DNA of 64,000 bases from JAAFIP01 sp963775085 (GTDB lineage: Bacteria > Pseudomonadota > Gammaproteobacteria > Burkholderiales > Burkholderiaceae_C). The number at the start of each line of letters is the position of its first letter. Position 1 is the first letter of the stretch. This document shows positions 8,121-16,792 of the stretch, in pieces. The stretch is from contig CAVZHO010000006.1 of NCBI GenBank assembly GCA_963775085.1, positions 310,001 through 374,000 on the forward strand. The letters are read 5' to 3'. The notes under the pieces are model-generated. The model was given only the letters and a program-made list of their open reading frames with translations. It ran no database searches and was not told where the DNA came from. The position numbers were made by a program, and so were the translations under genes.

Positions 8121-9749
8121 TCATCCAGACTTCACTGTCGTTTGCATAATGCTGCGCGTCACCACGGGTGGTGATTCACCCCTATGAAAGGCCAGTTTAC
8201 GGTCGCGCAGCGTCACGTCGGCGGCCGTCACGCGGTCAAAGCGGCGCAGGTGGTCGGTCCACGATTCGTCCTCGATCATTTCCACAAAGCGGCCCGGCGC
8301 GTTGATGTCGTGCAGCAGCTCCCACGACAGCGCGCCGTGGCGCAGGCGACTGCGACGGCTCTCGTCCATCAACGCGCGAAACTCATCCGCGCGCGCGGGG
8401 TCAATCAGGTACTCGATCATCAGCAGCACATGGCCATTGGCGGGCGGTGCATCGGCCTGCGGCACTTTAAGCACGGTGGACGGCGTGAGGTCTTCCACCA
8501 TGCCTTGCGCGGGCATGGCGCGGGTGGCCATGGCCATGGCCAGCGTACCCGTGATAGCGGCAGCCGCCAGGCTGATGGGCACACTACCTACCGTAGCCAC
8601 CTGGCCCCATACGGCCGCGCCCATGGCGCTGGCACCCATGATGCACATCTGAAACATCGACATGCCGCGCGCCCGCACCCAGTTGGGCAGGCCCATTTGC
8701 GCAGACACGCTCAGGGTGTTGGCCGTGGTAATCCAGGCCCCACCCGCGCACAGCATGGCAGGCACGGCCACCCAGATGTACGGTGTAAATGCGATGATGA
8801 CCATGGCTGCCGACTGCACCGCTGCGCCACACAGCACCAGCACGTCGCGCGAAAAGCGCCTGCGCAACTGCTGCAAAAATGCAGTGGAGATAATTGCCCC
8901 CATGCCCATGGAAGCCAACAGCAAGGTAAAGGTGCCCGCCCCACCACCGTGCAACCCGCGGGCGACGAGCGGCAGCAAGGCCACCAGGCCGGTAGAGCTG
9001 AAGAAAAAAATCGAAATGCGTACCAACACCCCTTTGAGGTGCGACGACTGCGACGTGTACTGCAGCCCCACACGAATAGCGCTGACCAGGCGCTCGCGCC
9101 CCAGCGGGTGCTGCACATGTACCCGCTTCCAGCGCGAGATGACGATAGCCGCCATCAGCGACAGCGCGGCGTTGAGTAAAAACACCCAGGCGCTGCCGAC
9201 ACTGGCGATCAAGGCTCCCGCCAGCAGCGGCCCCACCATGCGCGATGCATTCATCGACACGCCATTGAGTGCCAGCGCTGCGGGCAACTGTGCGCGCGGC
9301 ACCACCTCGGGCACGATGGCGGCAAACACCGGCCAGCGCATGGCCAGGCCAATACCGTTGGCAAACACCAGCGCCAACAACAATACCGGTGACATAACAC
9401 CCCAAAACGCTGTGAAACTCAGCAGGCTGGCCACCAGTGCCACCCACACCTGGGTCAACAGCAAAAAGCGCCGGCGGTCCAAGATATCGGCCAGTGCGCC
9501 ACTGGGCAGCCCGAGCAAAAACACCGGCAAACTGGCGGCCGTTTGCACCAGTGCCACCCAAATCGGCGTAGCGGTAAGCGAGGTCATCGTCCAAGCGGCT
9601 GCCACATCGCTCATCCACATGCAGGTGTTGGCCATGAGCCAGGTGCACCACAGCATGCGAAACACAGGCGTGCGAAACGGTGCTAGCGGGGAAAGATCGT
9701 TGTCGGGGTGGTCTGCGCTGGGCGCAGTGCTAGGGTGGGCTTCAGGCAT
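8121..9749 (-). CDS. MFS exporter (EntS/transmembrane secretion effector type) with C-terminal soluble domain
   Basis: 542 residues. Residues of about 25-415 form 12 membrane segments of the MFS_3 (EntS-like) group, with the cytoplasmic-loop motif GALADILDRRR. The last 110 or so residues are soluble (HVLLMIEYLIDPARADEF ... HDINAPGRFVEMIEDESW) and look like a ferredoxin-like or antibiotic-monooxygenase-like fold fused to the carrier. The substrate is unknown. A TATCAT hexamer ends 8 nt before the ATG and there is no Shine-Dalgarno, so the mRNA may be leaderless. Confidence 0.82.
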   Translation of the reverse strand: MPEAHPSTAPSADHPDNDLSPLAPFRTPVFRMLWCTWLMANTCMWMSDVAAAWTMTSLTATPIWVALVQTAASLPVFLLGLPSGALADILDRRRFLLLTQVWVALVASLLSFTAFWGVMSPVLLLALVFANGIGLAMRWPVFAAIVPEVVPRAQLPAALALNGVSMNASRMVGPLLAGALIASVGSAWVFLLNAALSLMAAIVISRWKRVHVQHPLGRERLVSAIRVGLQYTSQSSHLKGVLVRISIFFFSSTGLVALLPLVARGLHGGGAGTFTLLLASMGMGAIISTAFLQQLRRRFSRDVLVLCGAAVQSAAMVIIAFTPYIWVAVPAMLCAGGAWITTANTLSVSAQMGLPNWVRARGMSMFQMCIMGASAMGAAVWGQVATVGSVPISLAAAAITGTLAMAMATRAMPAQGMVEDLTPSTVLKVPQADAPPANGHVLLMIEYLIDPARADEFRALMDESRRSRLRHGALSWELLHDINAPGRFVEMIEDESWTDHLRRFDRVTAADVTLRDRKLAFHRGESPPVVTRSIMQTTVKSG

Positions 9750-9877
9750 GCGCTTTGATGATACGCCAAACCTGCGCGTGTGCCTGTCTTGCCAGTTGTT
9801 AGCCCCCTCGGTTTTCCACAGCCTGGGTGCTGGGCGAATCCATTAGCATGGTTGGTAATACTCTCTAGGTTAGCCAC

Positions 9878-11068
9878 ATGCCCCACCTGCCCGCATCTTC
9901 TGCATTAGCGCGTTTTCGCGTGATTGACCTGACCCAGGTGCGCGCAGGCCCCACCGCCTGCCGCCAGTTGGCCGACTGGGGTGCCGATGTGGTGCAGGTG
10001 CAAATGCCCGAGCATATGCGCGGCGACGACACGCTGGGCGGGCAGGAAGGCTCCGACTACCAGTACACGCACCGCAATAAACGCTCGATCACGCTGAACC
10101 TCAAAGAGCCTGAAGGCATTGCCGTGCTCAAGCGCTTGATCCAAGGCGCAGACGTGGTGGTAGAGAATTTCCGCCCCGATGTGAAGTTTCGCCTAGGCAT
10201 TGATTACGAAAGCCTCAACAAAGACAACCCCGGCCTGGTGTACGCCAGCATCTCGGGTTTTGGCCAGTCCGGCCCCTTGGCCGAGCGGCCAGGCTTTGAC
10301 CAGATAGCACAGGGCATGGGCGGGCTGATGTCCGTCACCGGTGCGGCAGAGCACGGCCCCATGCGGGTGGGCATTCCGATTGCCGACTTGTGCGCTGGCA
10401 TATTTGCCGCGCAGGGCATCTTGGTGGCGCTGCTGGAGCGCGAAAAATCGGGGCAGGGCCAGTACCTGCACACCTCGCTGCTCGAGTCCATGGTCTACAT
10501 GATGGACTTCCAAACCTCACGCTGGTTGATTGACGGCGAGGTGGCCACGCAGGCGGGCAACTTTCACCCCACCAGCATCCCTACCGGGGTGTACAAGGCG
10601 CGCGATGGCTACATGAACATTGCGGTGTTTGGCTCCAAGATATGGGAGCGCTTTTGCGATATTTTGGAGTCACCGCAGTGGGTAACGGACGAACGTTACA
10701 TGGCCAAGGCCGGGCGCTCGGTGCACCGTGATGCCTTGAATGCCGAGATCAACGCCAAGCTGGCGCTGCACGACCGCGCCTACTGGATCGAGCGCCTCAA
10801 CGCAGGTGGTGTGGCCTGCGGCTTGATCAACAACGTGAAAGACATGTTCGCCGAGCCGCAGATCCAGCATCTGGGCATGGTGAAGGATGTCGTGTCCAAA
10901 CACCTGGGCGCGCAAAAACTGGTGGGCCAGCCCATGCAGCTGGAGCGCACGCCCAGCAGCATTGCCCGCGCCGCGCCGCGCCGGGGTGAGCATACCGAAG
11001 AAATATTGACCGAACTGGGCTTGAAGGCCGAAGACCTGGCCCGTATGAAATCGACCGGAGTGTATTGA
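9878..11068 (+). CDS. Class III CoA-transferase (CaiB/BaiF family)
   Basis: 396 residues. Family III CoA-transferases move CoA between acyl-CoA and a free acid through an aspartyl-CoA intermediate. Seen are the N-terminal FRVIDLTQVRAGPTACRQLA, the VVENFRPDV segment, the YASISGFGQSGP signature, and the likely catalytic Asp of PIADLCAGIFAAQGI near residue 170. The enoyl-CoA hydratase gene begins at the very next base after its stop, so the two are translated together. Oxidoreductase and Bug-protein genes follow. This suggests activation of an imported organic acid to its CoA ester; the acid is unknown. Confidence 0.88.
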   Translation: MPHLPASSALARFRVIDLTQVRAGPTACRQLADWGADVVQVQMPEHMRGDDTLGGQEGSDYQYTHRNKRSITLNLKEPEGIAVLKRLIQGADVVVENFRPDVKFRLGIDYESLNKDNPGLVYASISGFGQSGPLAERPGFDQIAQGMGGLMSVTGAAEHGPMRVGIPIADLCAGIFAAQGILVALLEREKSGQGQYLHTSLLESMVYMMDFQTSRWLIDGEVATQAGNFHPTSIPTGVYKARDGYMNIAVFGSKIWERFCDILESPQWVTDERYMAKAGRSVHRDALNAEINAKLALHDRAYWIERLNAGGVACGLINNVKDMFAEPQIQHLGMVKDVVSKHLGAQKLVGQPMQLERTPSSIARAAPRRGEHTEEILTELGLKAEDLARMKSTGVY

Positions 11069-11878
11069 ATGACCGTAGCAACTTATGTATCGCCCACCGA
11101 GCGTGTGCAAACCTGGCTTGAAGAGACCACCCTGCACATCCGCTTTAACAACCCCGCGCGGCACAATGCCCTGTCAGTAGACATGTGGGAGGCCGTGCCG
11201 GCTCTGCTGTCACTCGCCGAGAGCGATGACCGGGTGCGCCTGGTGGTGTTCTCGGGCGCAGGTGAAAAAGCCTTTGTATCCGGTGCCGACATTTCGCAGT
11301 TTGAAGACATGCGCGCCGCGCAAGAGGCCGTGAGGCGCTACGAGCATATGGCCGAAACCGCGCTGATGAGTATTCTGAACTTCAGCAAACCCACGCTGGC
11401 CTCTATCCGCGGCTACTGCATTGGCGGCGGTGTGAACGTGGCGATCAGCTGCGATATGCGCATCGCAGCCAGCGACTCGGTGTTCTCCATCCCTGCAGCG
11501 CGCTTGGGGCTGGGCTACCGCTATTCGGCGATGAAAAACCTGGTTGATTTGATCGGCCCTGGTGCAGCTAAAGATTTGTTTTTTACCGCACGCAAGATTG
11601 ATGCACAAGAGGCCAAAGACTTAGGGCTGATCTCCCGCGTGTGCGCGCCTGATGCGTTGCCCAGGCTCTTGGCCGAGTACACATCCGCTCTTGCAGCCAA
11701 TGCGCCACTCACCATCCGCGCGGCTAAAGCCATCACCGCCGAGATTTTGAAACCTTCTACCGATTTGAACAAAGACCTGTGCCAAACCCTGATTCGCGGT
11801 TGCTTTGAAAGTGCCGATTACGCAGAGGGCCGCAAGGCCTTTATGGAAAAGCGCAAACCCGTGTTTGTCGGCAAATAA
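11069..11878 (+). CDS. Enoyl-CoA hydratase/isomerase family protein
   Basis: 269 residues of the crotonase fold. The oxyanion-hole segments are KAFVSGADISQFEDM and IRGYCIGGGVNVAISCDMRI. The position of the first catalytic Glu of hydratases is not clearly conserved, so dehydration, isomerisation or hydrolysis of a CoA ester are all possible. Its ATG abuts the TGA of the CoA-transferase gene. It probably processes the CoA ester made by that enzyme. Confidence 0.87.
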   Translation: MTVATYVSPTERVQTWLEETTLHIRFNNPARHNALSVDMWEAVPALLSLAESDDRVRLVVFSGAGEKAFVSGADISQFEDMRAAQEAVRRYEHMAETALMSILNFSKPTLASIRGYCIGGGVNVAISCDMRIAASDSVFSIPAARLGLGYRYSAMKNLVDLIGPGAAKDLFFTARKIDAQEAKDLGLISRVCAPDALPRLLAEYTSALAANAPLTIRAAKAITAEILKPSTDLNKDLCQTLIRGCFESADYAEGRKAFMEKRKPVFVGK

Positions 11879-11915
11879 GCCTGTATCCTGCCCACCCACT
11901 TGCTCTGAAAAAACC

Positions 11916-12914
11916 ATGACACCACAAACCATGCAATCCCACTGGATGCACTTGACAGACGACCACTGCACGTTGGAAGTTCGCACCGTTCCCGTGCCTA
12001 CCCCGGGCGCAAACCAAGTCCTGCTGCGCCTGCACGCCGCCAGCCTGAACCGGGGCGAGTTCATTGCGGGCCACGGCTTGCATGGCAAACCGGGTGCCAA
12101 GGCGATTGGTATGGAGGGCGCTGGTGAGGTGGTGTCGTTGGGCGAGGGCGTGACTGCCGTGAAGCTGGGCGACAAAGTGATGGGCCGCTGTGCAGGCGCG
12201 TTCTCAGAGTACGCGGTGATGGATTTGCGCGAAGTGATGCAGAAACCTGCCAACTTGAGCTGGGACGAGGCCGCGAGCATTCCACTCACTTCATTGGTGG
12301 TGTACGACATGCTGGTGCAACAAGGCAAATTGGCCAAAGACGAATGGTTGCTGATCAACGGCGTGTCGTCCGGCGTAGGCGTGGCGGCGCTGCAAATGGC
12401 CAAGGCGCTGGGTGCTAAGGTGATGGGTAGCTCGGGCTCGGCAGATAAACTGGCGCGTCTCAAGCCACTGGGCTTGGATGTGGCCTTGCATACACGCAAC
12501 GCAGATTTTTACGATGCGGTGATGCAGGCCACGGGTAACAAGGGCGTGAACCTGGTAGTTAACACCGTGGGCGGCTCGGTATTTGCCGAGAGCATCCGCT
12601 GTCTGGCCTTTCAGGGGCGGCATGCCACGGTGGGCTATGTAGACCATGTGTACAAAGCCGAGATCGACATCGAGACCTTGCATTCCCGCCGCCTCACGCT
12701 GTTTGGCGTGTCCAACAAGCAGCGCAGCCCCGAACAGCGCGCCCAGCCCATCCCCGGTTTTGTGGCTGACATACTGCCCCACATCGCCGCCGGACGCTTT
12801 AAGCCGCTGGTGGACAAGGTATTTCCGTTTGCGCAGATGGGCGAGGCCAAGGCGTATATGGAAAGCAACCAACAGGTCGGGAAAATTGTGTTGGCTATTG
12901 CCAAACAAGGATAG
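11916..12914 (+). CDS. Zinc-independent quinone oxidoreductase / MDR alcohol dehydrogenase family
   Basis: About 332 residues of the medium-chain reductase superfamily. An N-terminal GroES-like domain (HAASLNRGEFIAGHG, GMEGAGEVVSLGEGV) is followed by a Rossmann domain with GVSSGVGVAALQMAKALGAK. The structural zinc cysteines of true alcohol dehydrogenases are absent, which points to the NADPH:quinone reductase (zeta-crystallin) group. The start is uncertain: an ATG at 11931 is the alternative and neither has a good Shine-Dalgarno. It follows the CoA-transferase and hydratase genes and may act on the same pathway. Confidence 0.82.
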   Translation: MTPQTMQSHWMHLTDDHCTLEVRTVPVPTPGANQVLLRLHAASLNRGEFIAGHGLHGKPGAKAIGMEGAGEVVSLGEGVTAVKLGDKVMGRCAGAFSEYAVMDLREVMQKPANLSWDEAASIPLTSLVVYDMLVQQGKLAKDEWLLINGVSSGVGVAALQMAKALGAKVMGSSGSADKLARLKPLGLDVALHTRNADFYDAVMQATGNKGVNLVVNTVGGSVFAESIRCLAFQGRHATVGYVDHVYKAEIDIETLHSRRLTLFGVSNKQRSPEQRAQPIPGFVADILPHIAAGRFKPLVDKVFPFAQMGEAKAYMESNQQVGKIVLAIAKQG

Positions 12915-12936
12915 TAAACCCGGTCACGCCGAGCTT

Positions 12937-12966
12937 GCCTGCGGGTTCGCGAAGGCTTCGGCAGGC
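12937..12966. repeat. Small inverted repeat between oxidoreductase and tctC genes
   Basis: GCCTGC and GCAGGC flank 18 bases, and the following CCCAGCCCGAACGG resembles a short repeat common in proteobacterial intergenic regions. It may form an mRNA hairpin ahead of the binding-protein gene. Confidence 0.4.
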
Positions 12967-12996
12967 CCAGCCCGAACGGAAAAAAGGAAACTCACT

Positions 12997-13965
12997 ATGA
13001 AAAAATATATCACCGTCATCTCTGCCTTGCTACTGGGTAGTCTTAGCGTGAGCGCCAGTGCACAAGACTATCCCGTCAAACCGATCAAACTGCTGGTCGG
13101 CTTTGCACCCGGTGGTGCAGCCGACTATGTAGCGCGGGTGATGAGCGATTCACTGGGCAAGGCGCTAGGCCAAACCATCGTGGTTGAAAACCGCGCCGGT
13201 GCAGGCTCCAGCATTGCTGCCGAAGCGGCGGCCAAGGCCACGCCCGATGGCTACACCATCCTCATTGCCAGCCCCAGCAGCATCTCGGTGAACCCTGCGC
13301 TGAACCCCAAGCTGGGCTACTCCGCCCGCGACTTGATGCCCATCACCAAGGTCACCAGTTCGCCGTTGGTGATAGCAGTCAACCCGGCCACGGGCATCAA
13401 CAGTATTCAAGAGTTGATTGTCAAAGCCAAAAAAGACCCCAATGCGCTGAACTACGCCACCTCGGGCAACGGCTCGGCACCGCACCTGGGCGCGGCCTTG
13501 TTTGTGCAACTCACGGGTGCCAACATGACGCACATCCCTTTTCGCGGCGGCGGCCCGGCCATTCAGTCGGTGATTGCAGGCGACACCCAGCTCACCTTCG
13601 GCACACCACCCTCCGTATTGCCCATGGTGCAAGCTGGGCGTTTGCGCGGCCTGGCGGTGAGCACCCGCGAGCGCACGCCCCTGGTGCCCGGCATCCCCGG
13701 CATGGCCGAGGCCGGTTTGCCCGAGTACAGCATAGAGTTTTGGTACGGCCTGTTCGCACCCGCCGGCACGCCCCCTGCCATTGCCAAAAAGATATTCGAC
13801 GCTGCCACCACGGCGATGCAGCAACCCTCGGTCAAAGCCGCCTTGGCCCGTGAAGGCACGGATGTAGCGCTGTCCCAGTCGTCCGAGCAATTCGGCGCAT
13901 TTTTGAATGAGGATGCCAAGTTTTGGGTGAAGTTGGTGAAGACAGCGGGTGTGAGGCTGGATTGA
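12997..13965 (+). CDS. Tripartite tricarboxylate transporter (Bug/TctC family) binding protein
   Basis: 322 residues. The start at 12997 follows AAGGAAA. A signal peptide (MKKYITVISALLLGSLSVSA, cleavage near ASAQD) is followed by the Bug-family opening YPVKPIKLLVGFAPGGAADY and VENRAGAGSSIAAEA. The middle HIPFRGGGPAIQSVIAGDTQ and late GTPPAIAKKIFDAAT segments are also typical. Bug proteins bind organic acids in the periplasm; no membrane subunits are encoded nearby, as is common for these expanded families. Placement behind the CoA-transferase set suggests it binds that pathway's substrate. Confidence 0.92.
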   Translation: MKKYITVISALLLGSLSVSASAQDYPVKPIKLLVGFAPGGAADYVARVMSDSLGKALGQTIVVENRAGAGSSIAAEAAAKATPDGYTILIASPSSISVNPALNPKLGYSARDLMPITKVTSSPLVIAVNPATGINSIQELIVKAKKDPNALNYATSGNGSAPHLGAALFVQLTGANMTHIPFRGGGPAIQSVIAGDTQLTFGTPPSVLPMVQAGRLRGLAVSTRERTPLVPGIPGMAEAGLPEYSIEFWYGLFAPAGTPPAIAKKIFDAATTAMQQPSVKAALAREGTDVALSQSSEQFGAFLNEDAKFWVKLVKTAGVRLD

Positions 13966-14004
13966 GGTTCTGTGCCGTTTGGGTTAGAGTTCGACCCATC
14001 GTTT

Positions 14005-14056
14005 GCTACTAATAATATAGCTGCTTACGTCCAGGGGACAGGGACTATGGCGCTAT
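14005..14056 (-). repeat. Interspersed ~50-bp repeat, copy 3
   Basis: Complete copy on the minus strand: AGTCCCTGTCC, CCTGGAC, GTAAGCAGCTAT and the A/T-rich end AGTAGC. It is intergenic between the Bug-protein and aminotransferase genes. Confidence 0.85.
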
Positions 14057-14180
14057 TTTCATGGTAAAAAGTGGATTGGGGCAGGTTAATCCTTCGCAAA
14101 CTCACCACCATGCGCTCTGGTGCAAGGCAAAGGCCTCGGCACGCAACAGGCGTGACGATATTCTCAGGTACAGTCATGCC

Positions 14181-15338
14181 ATGCGCACCACCATCCAAAA
14201 CCTCCAAGGCTCCCAAATCCGCCAAGTTGTCAACGCCGCACTGGGTAAGCCCGATGTGCTGCGTTTCTGGTTTGGCGAGAGCGATGAAGTCACGCCACAG
14301 GCGGTGCGCGACGCGGCGGCACAGTCGATCCAATCGGGCGAGACTTTTTATAACCAGAACCTGGGCATCCCCGAGCTGCGCGAAGCCATTGCAGGCTACA
14401 TGACGCGCCTGCATGGTGATATTGGGGTTGATCGTATTGCGGTCACCTCGTCGGGTGTCAACGCCCTCATGCTCTCTGCGCAGTTGCTGATCGATGCAGG
14501 CGACGAGGTGGTAGCCGTCACGCCGGTGTGGCCTAACCTGACGCAGCAATGCGTCATCATGGGTGCCAAGCTCCACACAGTCTCACTCACCCCGAAGAAT
14601 GGGCAGTGGGGACTGGATCTGCAAAAGCTGCTCAGCGCTGTGACGGCAAAAACCAAGCTGTTGATCATCAACGCCCCGAACAACCCCACCGGCTGGACGA
14701 TCTCCAAAGGCGAGCAGCAGGCTATTTTGCAGCACTGCCGAAGCACTGGCACCTGGATCGTGGCCGACGAGGTGTACGAGCGCCTCTACTATGAGCCCAC
14801 CGCCAAGGCCTGCGCGCCCAGCTTTTTGGATATTGCCGATGCCGAGGATCGCCTGGTGGTGGCGCACAGTTTTTCCAAAACCTTTTTAATGACCGGCTGG
14901 CGCCTGGGCTGGCTGGTGCTGCCGCCCAGCGCGACACCACATGTGAGCAAGCTGATCGAGTTCAACACCTCGTGCGCGCCCACCTTTGTGCAGCGGGCGG
15001 GGGTGACGGCCATTGCCAATGAAAGCAACATCACCCCCGCCCTGGTGGCGCACTTTCGCCGCTGCCGCGACACCCTGGTGCCGCTATTGCAAGCCCTGCC
15101 AGGCGTGCATGTGCAACCGTGCAAGGGCGGCATGTATGCGTTTTTTCAAATTGAGGGCTACCAAGAGTCGCTGCCCCTGGCCAAGCGTTTGGTCTCCGAG
15201 GCAGGCCTGGGCCTGGCACCCGGCAGCGCTTTTGCACCGGAAGGCGAAGGTTGGCTGCGCTGGTGTTTTGCGTCCAAGGATGTAAGCCGATTGGGGCTAG
15301 GGGTGGAGCGCTTGCGCGGGTGGCTGGCTCAGCAGTAA
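14181..15338 (+). CDS. PLP-dependent class I/II aminotransferase
   Basis: 385 residues, fold type I. The PLP-lysine region is VVAHSFSKTFLMTGWRLGW (Lys about residue 235), preceded by NAPNNPTGWTIS and the Asp of WIVADEVYERLYY. It resembles aspartate/aromatic aminotransferases. The substrate cannot be told from sequence alone. The ATG at 14181 fits homologues (MRTTIQNLQGSQIRQV); earlier in-frame starts lie in repeat-flanking DNA. Confidence 0.88.
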   Translation: MRTTIQNLQGSQIRQVVNAALGKPDVLRFWFGESDEVTPQAVRDAAAQSIQSGETFYNQNLGIPELREAIAGYMTRLHGDIGVDRIAVTSSGVNALMLSAQLLIDAGDEVVAVTPVWPNLTQQCVIMGAKLHTVSLTPKNGQWGLDLQKLLSAVTAKTKLLIINAPNNPTGWTISKGEQQAILQHCRSTGTWIVADEVYERLYYEPTAKACAPSFLDIADAEDRLVVAHSFSKTFLMTGWRLGWLVLPPSATPHVSKLIEFNTSCAPTFVQRAGVTAIANESNITPALVAHFRRCRDTLVPLLQALPGVHVQPCKGGMYAFFQIEGYQESLPLAKRLVSEAGLGLAPGSAFAPEGEGWLRWCFASKDVSRLGLGVERLRGWLAQQ

Positions 15339-15697
15339 CTGCTGTTCTGGCTTGGCTGTCCTACGTCGTCGCGAGGACTTATGCCTTCTGATAGTTTTGT
15401 TGATAACGACGCAAGAGTTCTGTTCCGGCTTGGTCACTTTGCGGCGATGGAGGAATTTGGGCTTTCAAAAACTTCCGAGAACACGCCAATACCCCAGTAG
15501 CGATCTATAGACCGTGAGCGCGCCACTCTACAGTTTTTGCAGCACAACTTCCCGAGCTGATGCCATCCAACCACGTTCGAGTGACATCTCCATGCCAAAC
15601 TCAACCCAACCGAGTTGAACGACCTCTACGACTGACCAAGCAAGCTCGAACCATGCTCCGCAAACCAAGCCCCCAGACTTTGGGATAATGGCTGCAT
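15339..15697. other. Gene-poor 360-bp gap before aroC
   Basis: No recognisable gene apart from a possible 39-codon frame. Around 15421-15455 it shares a stretch with the region before the solitary antitoxin at 41434-41466, including GCGGCGATGGAGGAA, which suggests a common relic. It also holds the aroC promoter. Confidence 0.5.
15381..15500 (+). CDS. Possible 39-residue ORF
   Basis: ATG at 15381 with a GAGG 5-6 nt upstream; the product begins MPSDSFVDNDARVLFRLGHF. It has no signal peptide or membrane segment and I recognise no family. Given the similarity of its middle to DNA at 41434-41466 it may be a relic, not a gene. Confidence 0.2.
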   Translation: MPSDSFVDNDARVLFRLGHFAAMEEFGLSKTSENTPIPQ

Positions 15698-16792
15698 ATG
15701 AGCGGCAACACCTTCGGACATTTATTCGCAGTCACCAATTTTGGTGAATCCCACGGCCCGGCCATTGGCTGCGTGATTGACGGCTGCCCACCGGGCATGG
15801 CGCTGAGTGAGGCAGACATCCAACCTGATTTGGATCGTCGCCGCCCTGGTACTTCCAAATTCGTCACCCAACGTAATGAACCGGATGCGGTGGAAATCCT
15901 CTCGGGCGTGTATGAAGGCAAAACCACGGGCACGCCGATCTGCCTGTTGATCAAAAATACCGACCAGCGCAGCAAAGACTACAGCGACATCGCCCGCACC
16001 TTCCGCCCCGGCCACGCCGACTACACCTATATTCAAAAATACGGCCTGCGCGACCCACGCGGCGGTGGCCGGTCCTCCGCACGGTTGACCGCGCCCATGG
16101 TGGCGGCTGGCGCGGTAGCCAAGAAGTGGTTGAAAGAGAAATACGGGACGCGGTTTTTCGGCTGTATGACCCAGATCGGCGACATCGCCATCCCGTTTGA
16201 AAACTGGGAGCATGTCGGTCACAACCCCTTCTTTGCACCCATTGCGGATGTGACGCAGCTAGAGGAGTACATGGGCGCACTGCGAAAAAGCGGCGACTCC
16301 TGCGGCGCGCGCCTGCGTGTGATGGCCAGCGGCATGCCCGTGGGCCTGGGTCAGCCGCTGTTTGACAAGCTGGACGCCGACATCGCCTTTGCCATGATGG
16401 GCATCAACGCCGTCAAGGGTGTGGAGATTGGCGCGGGCTTTGCCAGTGTGGCGCACCGCGGCAGCATGCATGGCGACTCGCTAACGCCGCAGGGTTTTAA
16501 GGGCAATAACGCGGGCGGCGTGCTCGGCGGTATCAGCACCGGGCAGGATTTGGAGGTGAGCATTGCCATCAAACCTACCAGTTCCATCCTGCTGCCGCGC
16601 GAGACGATAGACATTGATGGCCATTCTGCAGAGGTGATTACCAAGGGCCGCCACGACCCCTGCGTCGGCATCCGCGCCACGCCGATTGCAGAGGCCATGC
16701 TGGCCCTGGTCGTCATGGAGCATGCGCTGGCGCACCGTGCGCAGTGCGGGGATGTGCACAGCGGCACACCGGTGATCAAGGCATCGGTTTGA
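15698..16792 (+). CDS. aroC: Chorismate synthase
   Basis: 364 residues, the full length of the FMN-dependent enzyme that converts EPSP to chorismate in the last shikimate step. The three family signatures are present: GESHGPAIGCVIDGCPPG, the central RGGGRSSARLTA-type block (GGGRSSARLTAPMVAAGA) and a late R.DPCVGIRATPIAEAM. A GATAAT hexamer ends 8 nt before the ATG and no Shine-Dalgarno is visible, so the mRNA may be leaderless. An MFS gene starts at its stop codon. Confidence 0.97.
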   Translation: MSGNTFGHLFAVTNFGESHGPAIGCVIDGCPPGMALSEADIQPDLDRRRPGTSKFVTQRNEPDAVEILSGVYEGKTTGTPICLLIKNTDQRSKDYSDIARTFRPGHADYTYIQKYGLRDPRGGGRSSARLTAPMVAAGAVAKKWLKEKYGTRFFGCMTQIGDIAIPFENWEHVGHNPFFAPIADVTQLEEYMGALRKSGDSCGARLRVMASGMPVGLGQPLFDKLDADIAFAMMGINAVKGVEIGAGFASVAHRGSMHGDSLTPQGFKGNNAGGVLGGISTGQDLEVSIAIKPTSSILLPRETIDIDGHSAEVITKGRHDPCVGIRATPIAEAMLALVVMEHALAHRAQCGDVHSGTPVIKASV

